A DNA stretch of 57,171 nt from a bacterium BMS3Abin01 (GCA_002897715.1 BDUA01000014.1:1-57171), one strand, 5' to 3'; shown: positions 29,728 to 38,807, counted from the stretch's first letter. Notes: generated by a model from the letters alone, not told the origin. Program-made: numbers and translations.

Positions 29728-30504
29728 TTGTCCGAGTTCCTAGACAGGATACTTAAGTCCACCCGCGAGGAGCTGTCCGCCCGCAAGCAGAGGGTGCCGG
29801 CGGCGGCGCTGGAACGGCCGGCGTCAAGGCCCGGGGGAGAGCGGTTCAGAGAGGCCCTGTCGCGGCCGGGCATGTCGCTCATAGCCGAGATCAAGAGGGC
29901 TTCACCGTCGAAGGGGGATCTCAGGCCGGACCTGGACCCCGGCGCCCTGGCCGCGGATTACGAGGCAGGCGGGGCAGCCGCCGTCTCCATACTCACCGAG
30001 GGGTGTTATTTCAAGGGGAGCCTCACCGATCTGGAACAGGCGCGGGCCGCCTGTACCCTGCCCCTGCTGAGGAAGGACTTTATTATCGACGGCTACCAGC
30101 TGCGGGAGGCGGTGGCGGCCGGCGCCGACGCGGTCCTGTTGATTGTTGCCGCCCTGGAAGACAGCCTGCTTGCCTCCCTTTACCAGGAAGCCCGCAAGGC
30201 GGGACTGGAGTGTCTGGTCGAAGTCCACGACTGCCGGGAGATGGAGAGAGCCCTGGCTGTCGGACCGGCTGTCATCGGCATCAACAACCGCGACCTGCAT
30301 TCCTTTGAGGTGGATTTGGCGACGACTTTGAATCTGATAAAGTTAGTTCCCGATGATGTGGTCGTGGTAAGTGAGAGCGGCATCGGCGGCGCAGTGGATG
30401 TATGCCGGCTGGGATACGCCGGCGTTGACGCCATACTGGTCGGCGAGGCGCTGATGCGGAGCTCATCCCCCGGTGACATGATCAGGCAGCTCCTGTCCTC
30501 GTGA
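29728..30504 (+). CDS. trpC: Indole-3-glycerol phosphate synthase
   Basis: TTG start; LIAEIKRASPSKGDLRPDLDPGALAADYEAGGAAAVSILTEGCYFKGS, LRKDFIIDGYQLREA, INNRDLHSFEVDL, SESGI. Confidence 0.96.
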   Translation: MSEFLDRILKSTREELSARKQRVPAAALERPASRPGGERFREALSRPGMSLIAEIKRASPSKGDLRPDLDPGALAADYEAGGAAAVSILTEGCYFKGSLTDLEQARAACTLPLLRKDFIIDGYQLREAVAAGADAVLLIVAALEDSLLASLYQEARKAGLECLVEVHDCREMERALAVGPAVIGINNRDLHSFEVDLATTLNLIKLVPDDVVVVSESGIGGAVDVCRLGYAGVDAILVGEALMRSSSPGDMIRQLLSS

Positions 30505-30651
30505 CATTTTATGATGTGGATAGACAAGGGGGGTACAGCTACAGGTTTAGGGTGCCGATAGTCCTTCTTTACAATAAAGGAATACCTGCTGACCCGTCGA
30601 ACCTAGACCCCAGTCCTGTCCTGTTGGGATTGTTGGTGCTTGCATGAATTA

Positions 30652-32283
30652 ATGACCGGCTTCTTTAAAAAGAAACGGAAGGAACCAAAAGAGAACGAAA
30701 AACAGCCTCTCGGCACCGAGCCGGAGGCTGCGTTGGAGACCCCTTCGGCGGAAAAACCTGAGGGGAAAAAGAAGAAGCCTCTGTTTTCCTTCAAAAAGAA
30801 ACCTCCCGGCGGACAGGAAGGTGATGTCAGGGAGAAACCGCCCAAAAAGCCGCTGTTCGTCTTTGGCAAGAAGTCCAAAAAGTCCCAGGAGCCGGAAGCG
30901 CAGCAGCAGAAGAAGAAGAAACACACCTTCGGCGGTTCCAGATACAGTCCGGTGGGGCTGGATCTGGGCCGCTCCTCCATATCAGCGGTCAGGCTGCAAT
31001 ATCAGGATGCCGGCTCCAAAGTCGTTACGGCGGCGCTGGACCAGCTGCCGGAGGGCGTAATAAGCGAGGGTGAGGTTAACGATGTGGACGCTCTCGGACA
31101 GGCGCTGAAAAGCTTCTGGCGCACGTACAAGATCCGGGGACGCAAGGTGGCGCTGGGTCTGGCCAGCCAGAAGATCGTGGTAAGGACGCTGGACTTTCCC
31201 GTGCTGGAAAAGAAGGAACTGCGAAAGGCTATCGAGTATCAGGCGCAGGACTATATACCCATCCCTATAGAGGATGCTGTCTTCGATTTTCATGTCATCC
31301 GGCGTTTCACCGACAATGATGGTATCGAGAAGCAGAAGGTACTGGTGGTCGCGGCGCAGAAGGCCATGGTGATGAATTACATCGATGCGGTGAAGAAGGC
31401 AAAGCTTACCATCGACGGGATCGATCTCCAGGCGTTCGCCATGTTACGTTCGTTCTCTCCCCATAGTTTCCTGGACGAGGGCACGCCTTCCGGTCATGCG
31501 GTTGCCATCGTGCACATAGCATCGGATGTGACCAATATGGTTATCGAGGCCAATGGTGAGCCCCAGTTCACCCGGATTACCTCTTTCGGCGGCGATGACT
31601 TCACCCGGGCGGTGCAGGAGCAACTGGGCGTGCCGTTCATGGAGGCGGAAACCATGAAAACACAGATCGGATTGCCCGAACCGGGCAACGCCTCACCGGG
31701 AGCGGATGCAAGTCCGTCAGAGGGCGGACCGCTGACGGACGGGGGTTCGCCTACGGACAAGGGACAGGACGGTGATGATAGCGCCGATGATGGTCTGCCA
31801 CCTCAGGGCGGCGATTTCCCGGAGGGGCCGATGCGGCCGGCGGGGGACGACGGGGAAAGCAACGGCGACGATAAGGATGAGCAGGCCGGAGCCGGAGAGG
31901 GAGCAGACGACGACGGCAAGGAGCTGTTATGGCCGGAGGACAGCGACAGCGCGCTGGATGAAGAGAAAGAGATAGAGGCGACGGTGCATCGGGCTCTGGA
32001 GATTACCACTGACAGTTTCGCCGATGAACTGCGGCGATCGCTCGACTATTACATTTCCCAGGATGAATCACTTCCCATCAGCAGGCTGTTGCTCAGCGGC
32101 GGCGGAGCACTGCTGCCCAACCTGGACAGACAGCTTTCCCAGCTGTTTCCCTTCCCGGTGGAGCTGGGCGATCCGCTGGTGAGGATAACCGGCAACAAGT
32201 CCAGACTGTCGGATGATGAACTCAAGGCCCTGGCGCCGAGACTAGCCATAGCCATCGGCCTGGCCCTGGAGGATGAGGATTAG
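30652..32283 (+). CDS. pilM: Type IV pilus assembly protein PilM, with Lys-rich N-terminal extension and acidic internal insert
   Basis: YSPVGLDLGRSSISAVRLQ, RTLDFPVLEKKELRKAIEYQAQDYIPIPIEDAVFDFHVI, ISRLLLSGGGALLPNLDRQLSQLFPFPVELGDPL. Confidence 0.9.
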   Translation: MTGFFKKKRKEPKENEKQPLGTEPEAALETPSAEKPEGKKKKPLFSFKKKPPGGQEGDVREKPPKKPLFVFGKKSKKSQEPEAQQQKKKKHTFGGSRYSPVGLDLGRSSISAVRLQYQDAGSKVVTAALDQLPEGVISEGEVNDVDALGQALKSFWRTYKIRGRKVALGLASQKIVVRTLDFPVLEKKELRKAIEYQAQDYIPIPIEDAVFDFHVIRRFTDNDGIEKQKVLVVAAQKAMVMNYIDAVKKAKLTIDGIDLQAFAMLRSFSPHSFLDEGTPSGHAVAIVHIASDVTNMVIEANGEPQFTRITSFGGDDFTRAVQEQLGVPFMEAETMKTQIGLPEPGNASPGADASPSEGGPLTDGGSPTDKGQDGDDSADDGLPPQGGDFPEGPMRPAGDDGESNGDDKDEQAGAGEGADDDGKELLWPEDSDSALDEEKEIEATVHRALEITTDSFADELRRSLDYYISQDESLPISRLLLSGGGALLPNLDRQLSQLFPFPVELGDPLVRITGNKSRLSDDELKALAPRLAIAIGLALEDED

Positions 32284-32285
32284 CC

Positions 32286-33020
32286 ATGCCGCGAGTTAAT
32301 CTGGTACCGATCGAGGAGAAGCAAAGGGAATTCCGCCGGCGTTTCTATATAGTCCCGGTGGCGGGAGCCGCCATCTTGCTCATAGTCATGGGCAGTACCT
32401 ATGTAGCCATCGACCGCCAGCTCGCCAATACCGAGCAGGAATACCACGATTACCAGAAGAGCAATGTGGCGCTGGCGCCGCAGGTAAAGGAGCTCGAGGA
32501 ATACCAGGGCACCCAGGACAATAAGCAGCAACGTCTCGATTCGGTCATCGGCCTGTATTCGCAGAGGGTGCGCTGGTCACGGATACTCGATGACCTGGCA
32601 TTTGTGATTCCCGAGGATATCTGGCTGGATTCCATTACCGGCGAGGTGCCGGGACTGGTCGTCAGCGAGAAGAAAAACAGTTCGAGCGAAGGGAAAAAAT
32701 ACGATTTTGTCGTTAACGGTTACACCAATGACATGGACACTGTGGCGGTGATGATGGTGCGCCTGGCCCTCATACCGGCTCTGACCAACATAAACCTGAT
32801 AACCGCCGAGAAGCAGCAGACCGAGAATGGCGGCGTGGCCATCAATTTCGAGGTCGGCGCGGACCTGGTGCAGACCGGCGAGGTGCAGAAGCCGGCGGTG
32901 GCGCCGAGCACCGGTGAAGAGGGGCCTTCGGGGACCACGACCAAAAGTGGAAGCAGTACAGGCGGCACCACCGGTACGAGCACCAGAGGCTCCACCGGTA
33001 CTACCACCGGTAGTAACTAG
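32286..33020 (+). CDS. pilN: Type IV pilus assembly protein PilN-like
   Basis: MPRVNLVPIEEKQREFRRRFYIVPVAGAAILLIVMGSTYVAIDRQL, coiled region, PEDIWLDSITGE; directly downstream of pilM. Confidence 0.85.
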   Translation: MPRVNLVPIEEKQREFRRRFYIVPVAGAAILLIVMGSTYVAIDRQLANTEQEYHDYQKSNVALAPQVKELEEYQGTQDNKQQRLDSVIGLYSQRVRWSRILDDLAFVIPEDIWLDSITGEVPGLVVSEKKNSSSEGKKYDFVVNGYTNDMDTVAVMMVRLALIPALTNINLITAEKQQTENGGVAINFEVGADLVQTGEVQKPAVAPSTGEEGPSGTTTKSGSSTGGTTGTSTRGSTGTTTGSN

Positions 33021-33034
33021 TCCGGGAGCGTAAA

Positions 33035-33673
33035 TTGAAGCGACGGGACATATACATACTGGTAGGATTGGGAATCCTGGTCCTTATCGTCGCCTGGTAT
33101 TTTCTTATAATCAGTCCCAAGCGGAGCGATGTAGCCGAAGCTCAGAAGCTGAGGGATACGGAAAAACGTCAGTTCGAGACGGACAGGGCGAGGGTCGAGA
33201 GGCTGCCGGAGGAGAAGCGGGCGGCGTTGCAGGCCCAGGAGGACCTGCTCAAGATCAACAAACTGGTTCCGGTGGACAAACAGGTTCCGTCGCTTATCAT
33301 CGAGCTGAACCAGAGCGCCAATCAGGCAGGCATCGATTTCGTGAAGATAGCTCCAAAGGAACCGGTGGATGTAAGCGGGAATACGGTGATTCCCATGGAT
33401 CTTACATTCGAGGGAAGGTTCTTTGATATAAATGATTTCCTGTACCGTGTGGAAAACTACGCCAGGCTGGAAGGCTCGGATGTAAATGTAAGTGGACGTT
33501 TCGTCAGCGTGGTGGATCTGCAGATGGAACAGGGGGATTTCCTGGAATGGCCCTATGTGACCTGCAGGCTGGGTGTAAATACATATATGACCGCGCCGCC
33601 GCCGCTGCCGCAGACTGCCGGGCGGGCGGCAAAGGACAGCAGCAACTCCGATCAATCTAAGACCGGAGGGTAG
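33035..33673 (+). CDS. pilO: Type IV pilus assembly protein PilO-like
   Basis: Short N-term, single TM (IYILVGLGILVLIVAWYFLIISP), coiled coil, LVPVDKQVPSLIIELNQSANQAGIDFVKIAP; TTG start. Confidence 0.85.
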   Translation: MKRRDIYILVGLGILVLIVAWYFLIISPKRSDVAEAQKLRDTEKRQFETDRARVERLPEEKRAALQAQEDLLKINKLVPVDKQVPSLIIELNQSANQAGIDFVKIAPKEPVDVSGNTVIPMDLTFEGRFFDINDFLYRVENYARLEGSDVNVSGRFVSVVDLQMEQGDFLEWPYVTCRLGVNTYMTAPPPLPQTAGRAAKDSSNSDQSKTGG

Positions 33674-33698
33674 GGGTAACGGGCCTCGTGTACATGTT

Positions 33699-34193
33699 AT
33701 GAAGGGTTATTTACAGAAAATAGACGAGTTCAAGGGCTCGCCCATCCTGGCGGCGATAGCCGCTGTGATCCTGGTTATGCTGGCGATAGGTCTGGCCATC
33801 TCCTGTGGTGAAGAGGAAACGCCGCCGCCGGTGACCAAGGCCAGGACGGAGACCCAGAGCAGGACCACAGCAAGCACGGATGAGGCGCGGTCCAGCAGCT
33901 CCTCAGGCACCCAGAAGGAATCCCTGCAGGTACAGAGCAGCACCACGAGTTCGGCGACCATGTGGAACAAGGTGTTTAACCGGAAGGATCCCTTCATTCA
34001 GCAGGAAGGGACACAGGTGCCCGGCACTTCTACCGGAGTGACCCCCTCCACCGGTTCGACCTCGCCCAGCAGCTACCCGTCGGGAGGGACGACGACCACA
34101 GGTGGCTATACCGGCGGTACCACAGGAGGCTCCACCGGCAGTACTACCGGAGGCTCGTCCAGCGGCGGCACGACGACGCTGCCATCCAAGTAG
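33699..34193 (+). CDS. PilP-like / hypothetical membrane-anchored protein with Thr/Gly/Ser-rich C-terminus
   Basis: Single N-terminal TM, WNKVFNRKDPF (DPF motif reminiscent of PilP), low-complexity tail TTTTGGYTGGTTGGSTGSTTGGSSSGGTTT; position after pilO. Confidence 0.6.
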   Translation: MKGYLQKIDEFKGSPILAAIAAVILVMLAIGLAISCGEEETPPPVTKARTETQSRTTASTDEARSSSSSGTQKESLQVQSSTTSSATMWNKVFNRKDPFIQQEGTQVPGTSTGVTPSTGSTSPSSYPSGGTTTTGGYTGGTTGGSTGSTTGGSSSGGTTTLPSK

Positions 34194-34300
34194 GAACTCC
34201 TTTAAGATACCGCGGCTGTATTTACGGCCCTGTCTCAGTTGAGGACATGTTGAATAACATGGACCCGCAGGGCATTATCAACTCGTAAAACGGAGGTCGC

Positions 34301-35479
34301 ATGTCCCTCAGCTATAAAACCGCCGGCGAATCCCATGGGCCCGAACTGGTCTCCATCATCGAGGGCATACCCGCGGGTTTGTCCGTATCGGCGCGGGATA
34401 TAGACCGGGACCTGGCCAGGCGGCAGCTGGGCCATGGCCGCGGCGGCAGGATGAAGATAGAGAAGGATCAGGTCATCATATCCAGCGGTGTGCGTAACGG
34501 CTTGACGCTGGGTTCTCCCGTAGGTCTCAGGATAGTGAACGCCGACTGGCGTAACTGGACAGAAGTCATGGCGGTGGAGGCGGACGGAAAGGATGCTACG
34601 GCGGAGCCGGTGACCGTTCCGCGGCCGGGACATGCCGATCTGCCGGGAATACAAAAGTTTGGTTTTCGGGACATGCGGAACGTGCTGGAGAGGGCCAGCG
34701 CCCGCGAAACAGCGTCAAGGGTGGCCGTGGGGGCGCTGGCGCGCAAGCTGCTGGCGGAATTCACGGTGCAGGTATTCAGCCATGTGGTCCGCATCGGCGA
34801 GGCAGGGGCCGCGGTGACCCCGGGCATGACTGCCGAGGACTTGAGCGCTGCTGATGAATCACCGGTGCGCTGTCTGGACAGAGGCGCGGCGGATGACATG
34901 GTGAGGGAGATAGACCGGGCCCGGGAGAACGGCGAATCGCTGGGCGGGGTGTTCGAGGTGGTCGCTTTGGGGCTGGTGCCGGGGCTGGGTTCGAGCGCTT
35001 CGGGGCCGGAACGTCTGGGGGGGCGCATCGGCGGCGCCCTGATGAGCATCCCCGCCATCAAGGGTGCCGAGATCGGCGATGGTTTCCAGCTGGCCCGCCG
35101 GCCCGGATCACAGGCTCATGACGAGATATTTTTCGATCCCGACCGCGGCTATTATCGCCGGACCAACAGGGCGGGAGGTCTGGAGGGAGGCATGACCAAC
35201 GGTGAGATACTGCTGGCGCGCGCCTGCATGAAACCTATCCCCACGCTCACCAGGCCGCTTCGTTCCATCGACATCAACAGCGGCGCCGGGGTGCCGGCGC
35301 ACAAGGAGCGCAGCGATGTATGTGCCGTACCGGCTGCCGCAGTGGTGGGGGAGGCCATGGTGGCCATAGAGCTGGCGAGGGTCATGCTGGAAAAGTTCGG
35401 CGGCGACAGCCTGGACGACATGAGAGTATCTTTCAACGCATACAGGGAAAGGCTGGAGGCCAGTTGGCCCCGACCGTGA
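34301..35479 (+). CDS. aroC: Chorismate synthase
   Basis: TAGESHGPELVSIIEGIPAGL, RRQLGHGRGGRMKIEKDQV, RPGHADLPG, RASARETASRVAVGALA. Confidence 0.97.
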   Translation: MSLSYKTAGESHGPELVSIIEGIPAGLSVSARDIDRDLARRQLGHGRGGRMKIEKDQVIISSGVRNGLTLGSPVGLRIVNADWRNWTEVMAVEADGKDATAEPVTVPRPGHADLPGIQKFGFRDMRNVLERASARETASRVAVGALARKLLAEFTVQVFSHVVRIGEAGAAVTPGMTAEDLSAADESPVRCLDRGAADDMVREIDRARENGESLGGVFEVVALGLVPGLGSSASGPERLGGRIGGALMSIPAIKGAEIGDGFQLARRPGSQAHDEIFFDPDRGYYRRTNRAGGLEGGMTNGEILLARACMKPIPTLTRPLRSIDINSGAGVPAHKERSDVCAVPAAAVVGEAMVAIELARVMLEKFGGDSLDDMRVSFNAYRERLEASWPRP

Positions 35480-36006
35480 TCCTCATCGGTTTCATGGGCT
35501 CGGGCAAGACCGCCGTGGGCGAGTGCCTGGCGGAGAGGCTGGGCTGGGGGTTCATCGACGCGGACCGCGAGGTCGAAAGGAACCTGGGAATGTCCATACC
35601 GGAGGCGTTCCGGAGCAAGGGTGAAAATTTCTTCCGCGGGGTGGAAGAGGACGTAGTCAGCAGGATTCTGGAAAAAGCCGCCGCATCCACGGAGGGGATG
35701 GTGGTTTCCCTGGGCGGTGGCGCCGTGACCAGCAGTGGAACCAGGGAACGTCTGAAGCGGGAGCAGCTGGTGATGCTGCTGGACGAGGATGTGGAAACGG
35801 CGTTCCAGCGGGCCGGCGGGGGCGGCAGGCCGCTGGCGGCGGAGCTGGAAAGGTTCAGGACGCTATATGAAGAACGGGCCGGTGTTTACCGGGAGGCGGC
35901 AGGCATGATTATCGATACACGCGGGAAGAGAATAAAGGCGGTGGCGCAGGAGGCGGAGGCGATGGTCAGGGAAAAGATCGGCGAGGAAGGGACGGCAGGG
36001 GCTTGA
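35476..36006 (+). CDS. aroK: Shikimate kinase
   Basis: VILIGFMGSGKTAVGECLAERLGWGFIDADREVER, VVSLGGGAV; GTG at 35476 overlaps the aroC stop (in-frame TTG at 35464 is an alternative). Confidence 0.92.
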   Translation: MILIGFMGSGKTAVGECLAERLGWGFIDADREVERNLGMSIPEAFRSKGENFFRGVEEDVVSRILEKAAASTEGMVVSLGGGAVTSSGTRERLKREQLVMLLDEDVETAFQRAGGGGRPLAAELERFRTLYEERAGVYREAAGMIIDTRGKRIKAVAQEAEAMVREKIGEEGTAGA

Positions 36007-37103
36007 TTCAGCTGTTGGCGAACACCAGGAGCAAGGAATACCCCATATACCTCAGCGGCGGCGCCCTGGAGGAATCGGGGAGCTTGTGGAGGTCCCTGGG
36101 ACGGGGTGGCAAGGTGACGATCATCACCGACAGCAACGTTGCCGGCGTCTGCCTTTCGCGGGTGGAGGCCTCGTTCCGCACCGCCGGTGTCGAGGTGTAT
36201 AACATAATCGTGGACGCCGGCGAGAGGGCTAAAAGCATCAGCCAGGCTTCGCAGCTTTATTCACGGCTGTTCGATATGAACATGCGCCGGTGTGATACGG
36301 TATGCGCTCTGGGCGGCGGCGTGGTCGGCGACCTTGCCGGATTCGTCGCCAGCACCTATATGCGGGGGATCGGCCTGATACAGATTCCCACTACATTGCT
36401 TTCCCAGGTGGACAGCAGTATCGGCGGCAAGGTGGGCATCAATATCGAGAAGGCCAAGAACTACGTCGGCTCCTTTTACCAGCCGGATATCGTCATCACC
36501 GATCCCGATCTGCTGCGGACCCTGCCGCCGGAGCAGTTGTCGGAGGGGCTGGCGGAGGTTGTCAAATACACCCTGCTTTCCGGCGAAGATTTCTTCGTGG
36601 CGCTGGAGGCCAGCCACGCCAGGTTCCAGGGCCTGGACATGGCTTTCGTGGAGCCGGTGGTCAGGCGTTGCATCGAATACAAACTGGCGGTGGTATCCGA
36701 GGACGAGCGGGACCGCGGCCGTCGTGCCGTGCTCAACCTGGGGCACTCGGTCGGACACGGCATCGAGGCAGCGGGACGGTACGGGGCATATTCACACGGC
36801 CAGGCGGTAGCGCTGGGACTGCTGGCGGCGCTGCAGCTTTCCCACGAGGTCCTGCAACTGGACACCGGTTACCGGGACAGGTTGCGGGTGCTGCTGGAAG
36901 CGCTCGGTCTTCCCGTAAGACTCGAAGGGGTGGATGCCGCCGAAGTGCTGTCGGCCATGGCCAGTGACAAGAAGGCGGATGATACATCCGCCAACATGGT
37001 CCTGCTCCGGGAACTGGGCGAGCCGGTAATCAACTGCGACGTGAGTACCACGCAGCTGGAGTACGCCGTAAACAGCCTGATGGCGGTGGAACAGGGCAGA
37101 TGA
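36003..37103 (+). CDS. aroB: 3-dehydroquinate synthase
   Basis: ALGGGVVGDLAGFVASTYMRGIGLIQIPTTLLSQVDSSIGGKVGINIEKAKNYVGSFYQP, LNLGHSVGHGIEA; TTG start. Confidence 0.97.
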   Translation: MIQLLANTRSKEYPIYLSGGALEESGSLWRSLGRGGKVTIITDSNVAGVCLSRVEASFRTAGVEVYNIIVDAGERAKSISQASQLYSRLFDMNMRRCDTVCALGGGVVGDLAGFVASTYMRGIGLIQIPTTLLSQVDSSIGGKVGINIEKAKNYVGSFYQPDIVITDPDLLRTLPPEQLSEGLAEVVKYTLLSGEDFFVALEASHARFQGLDMAFVEPVVRRCIEYKLAVVSEDERDRGRRAVLNLGHSVGHGIEAAGRYGAYSHGQAVALGLLAALQLSHEVLQLDTGYRDRLRVLLEALGLPVRLEGVDAAEVLSAMASDKKADDTSANMVLLRELGEPVINCDVSTTQLEYAVNSLMAVEQGR

Positions 37104-37579
37104 ACGAGAACCGTACCATAGCTCTGCTACACGGATGTAATCTCAACCTGCTGGGTGAGCGGGACCCGGAACAATATGGGGAAAAAAAGCTGGGAGAACT
37201 GGAGCGCGAGTTCGTTAATGCCGCGCGGCGCGGCGGTATCAGCTGCATCACCTTTCAGACCAACCATGAGGGTGAGCTTATCGAGAAGATACATGAGTTG
37301 AGGAAACGTGTGGATGGCATGGTGATAAACCCCGGCGCCTGGACCCATTACAGCTACGCCCTGCACGATGCCCTGGAGATGGTGGCGGCGCCGGTGGTGG
37401 AGGTGCACCTGTCCGATGTCGCCAACCGCAAGGAGGAATGGCGGCGCCACTCGGTCATCAGCGATGTCTGCGACCTGACCATCTCCGGCAAGGGGATGGA
37501 AGGGTACATGGAGGCGCTAGCCTGGCTGACCCAGCGGTTCGGGACGGGAAAAGCAGATCCCTCGCTTCGCTCGGGATGA
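37100..37579 (+). CDS. aroQ: Type II 3-dehydroquinate dehydratase, 3' end encoded by a repeat element
   Basis: LHGCNLNLLGERDPEQYG, FQTNHEGELIEKIHEL, VINPGAWTHYSYALHDAL, VEVHLSDVANRKEEWRRHSVISDV. Confidence 0.95.
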   Translation: MNENRTIALLHGCNLNLLGERDPEQYGEKKLGELEREFVNAARRGGISCITFQTNHEGELIEKIHELRKRVDGMVINPGAWTHYSYALHDALEMVAAPVVEVHLSDVANRKEEWRRHSVISDVCDLTISGKGMEGYMEALAWLTQRFGTGKADPSLRSG

Positions 37580-37665
37580 CATATTTGGGCTCGGGATGAC
37601 GTATTTGGGCTCGGGATGACGTATTTGGGCTCGGGGTGAAATATTTGGGCTCGGGGTGAAATATC
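37569..37665. repeat. 20-bp tandem repeat (~4.7 copies) fused to a HPERSEG-type palindromic repeat (ccctcgcttcgctcgggatgac)
   Basis: Units starting at 37571, 37591, 37611, 37631, 37651: tcgggatgac[a/g]tatttgggc x3, then tcggggtgaaatatttgggc and a partial copy; minus-strand translation gives ICHPERSEGSAF. Confidence 0.93.
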
Positions 37666-37760
37666 GCTCTGTGGTTCCGGGGGGCCGGAGGAAAATGGAT
37701 TGTCTTTCCGGAGGGCCGTAGGCGACAAGGAATCTGTTTTTTAACAAGGAGTCAGCCACA

Positions 37761-38807
37761 TTGACAGCACTCCCGGCTAATATTGATTCATTGCTGGTCA
37801 CCTATCAGCCCAACGTTCGCTACCTCACCGGTTTCACCGGCTCCTGCGGGTGCGTGCTCATCACCCGCCGCCGCCGGTATTTCTTCAGCGATTTCCGCTA
37901 CCGGGATCAGGCGGCAAAAGAGGTAAAGGATTTCGCTGTAAACCTGGTAAGAGGCGGATTGCTGCCGGGCTTATGCCGATTCCTGCGGGCGCGCCGGCTG
38001 AAGCTGGGAACGCTGGGCGTGGAGAGTTCACGCTTAAGCCATAGTGATTTCCTGCTGCTGCGGCGGCTGCTTAAGGGCGTCAGCATCCGTGACGCCGGCG
38101 GGATAATAGAGAAGCAGCGACAGGTAAAGAACGGACAGGAGGTCGACCGGATACGCAGGGCATCAAGCATCGCCGATGCGGCCCTGGAGAAGCTCAGACG
38201 GTACAAGGTAACCGGCCGGACGGAGAAGGAGGTCGCCTGGCTGCTGGAGTCATTCATGCGGCAGGACGGCAGCGGTCCCCTGCCCTTCGATATCATAGTA
38301 GCTTCCGGCCCCCGCTCGGCCATGCCTCATGGTATAGCCGGCGACAGGGTTATTAACAAGGGAGAGCCGGTGGTTATCGACATGGGCGCCACGGTGGACG
38401 GCTATTGCTGCGACATCACCAGGACCTTCGCCACCGGCAGCCTGTCATCCAGGCAGCAAAAGATCTACCGGACGGTCGGGGAGGCGCAGGAGCTGGCTAT
38501 TCAGGCGGCGGAACCGGGCGCTGCCTGCGCCGGCGTCGACAAACTGGCCCGGGAGCATATAACCGCCGCCGGTTTCGGTGAGGCCTTCGGACATTCACTG
38601 GGACACGGAGTAGGCCTGGAGGCACATGAAGGGCCGCTGCTGGCGCCCGGGTCAGTGGACACCCTGGCGTCCGGCATGACCATCACCATCGAACCGGGAA
38701 TATACACCGGCCGCACCGGCGTCCGCATCGAGGATACGGTGCTGGTCACCGGCACCGGCGCTGAAGCCCTCACCGTGTTTCCCCGCCGGCTGCTGATACT
38801 GAAATGA
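37761..38807 (+). CDS. Xaa-Pro peptidase family protein (M24)
   Basis: TTG start; PNVRYLTGFTGSCG, VASGPRSAMPHGIAGDRVINKGEPVVIDMGATVDGYCCDITRTFATG, FGHSLGHGVGLEAHEGP, TIEPGIYTGRTGVRIEDTVLVT. Confidence 0.94.
   Translation: MTALPANIDSLLVTYQPNVRYLTGFTGSCGCVLITRRRRYFFSDFRYRDQAAKEVKDFAVNLVRGGLLPGLCRFLRARRLKLGTLGVESSRLSHSDFLLLRRLLKGVSIRDAGGIIEKQRQVKNGQEVDRIRRASSIADAALEKLRRYKVTGRTEKEVAWLLESFMRQDGSGPLPFDIIVASGPRSAMPHGIAGDRVINKGEPVVIDMGATVDGYCCDITRTFATGSLSSRQQKIYRTVGEAQELAIQAAEPGAACAGVDKLAREHITAAGFGEAFGHSLGHGVGLEAHEGPLLAPGSVDTLASGMTITIEPGIYTGRTGVRIEDTVLVTGTGAEALTVFPRRLLILK

Noticed and set aside
37569-37665. Possible CRISPR array
   Set aside because: Direct 20-bp tandem copies with no spacers and no cas genes nearby; it is a tandem expansion of a palindromic dispersed repeat.
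37354-37801. Minus-strand ORFs encoding HPERSEG-containing peptides
   Set aside because: Well-known spurious translation of the dispersed repeat, not a gene.
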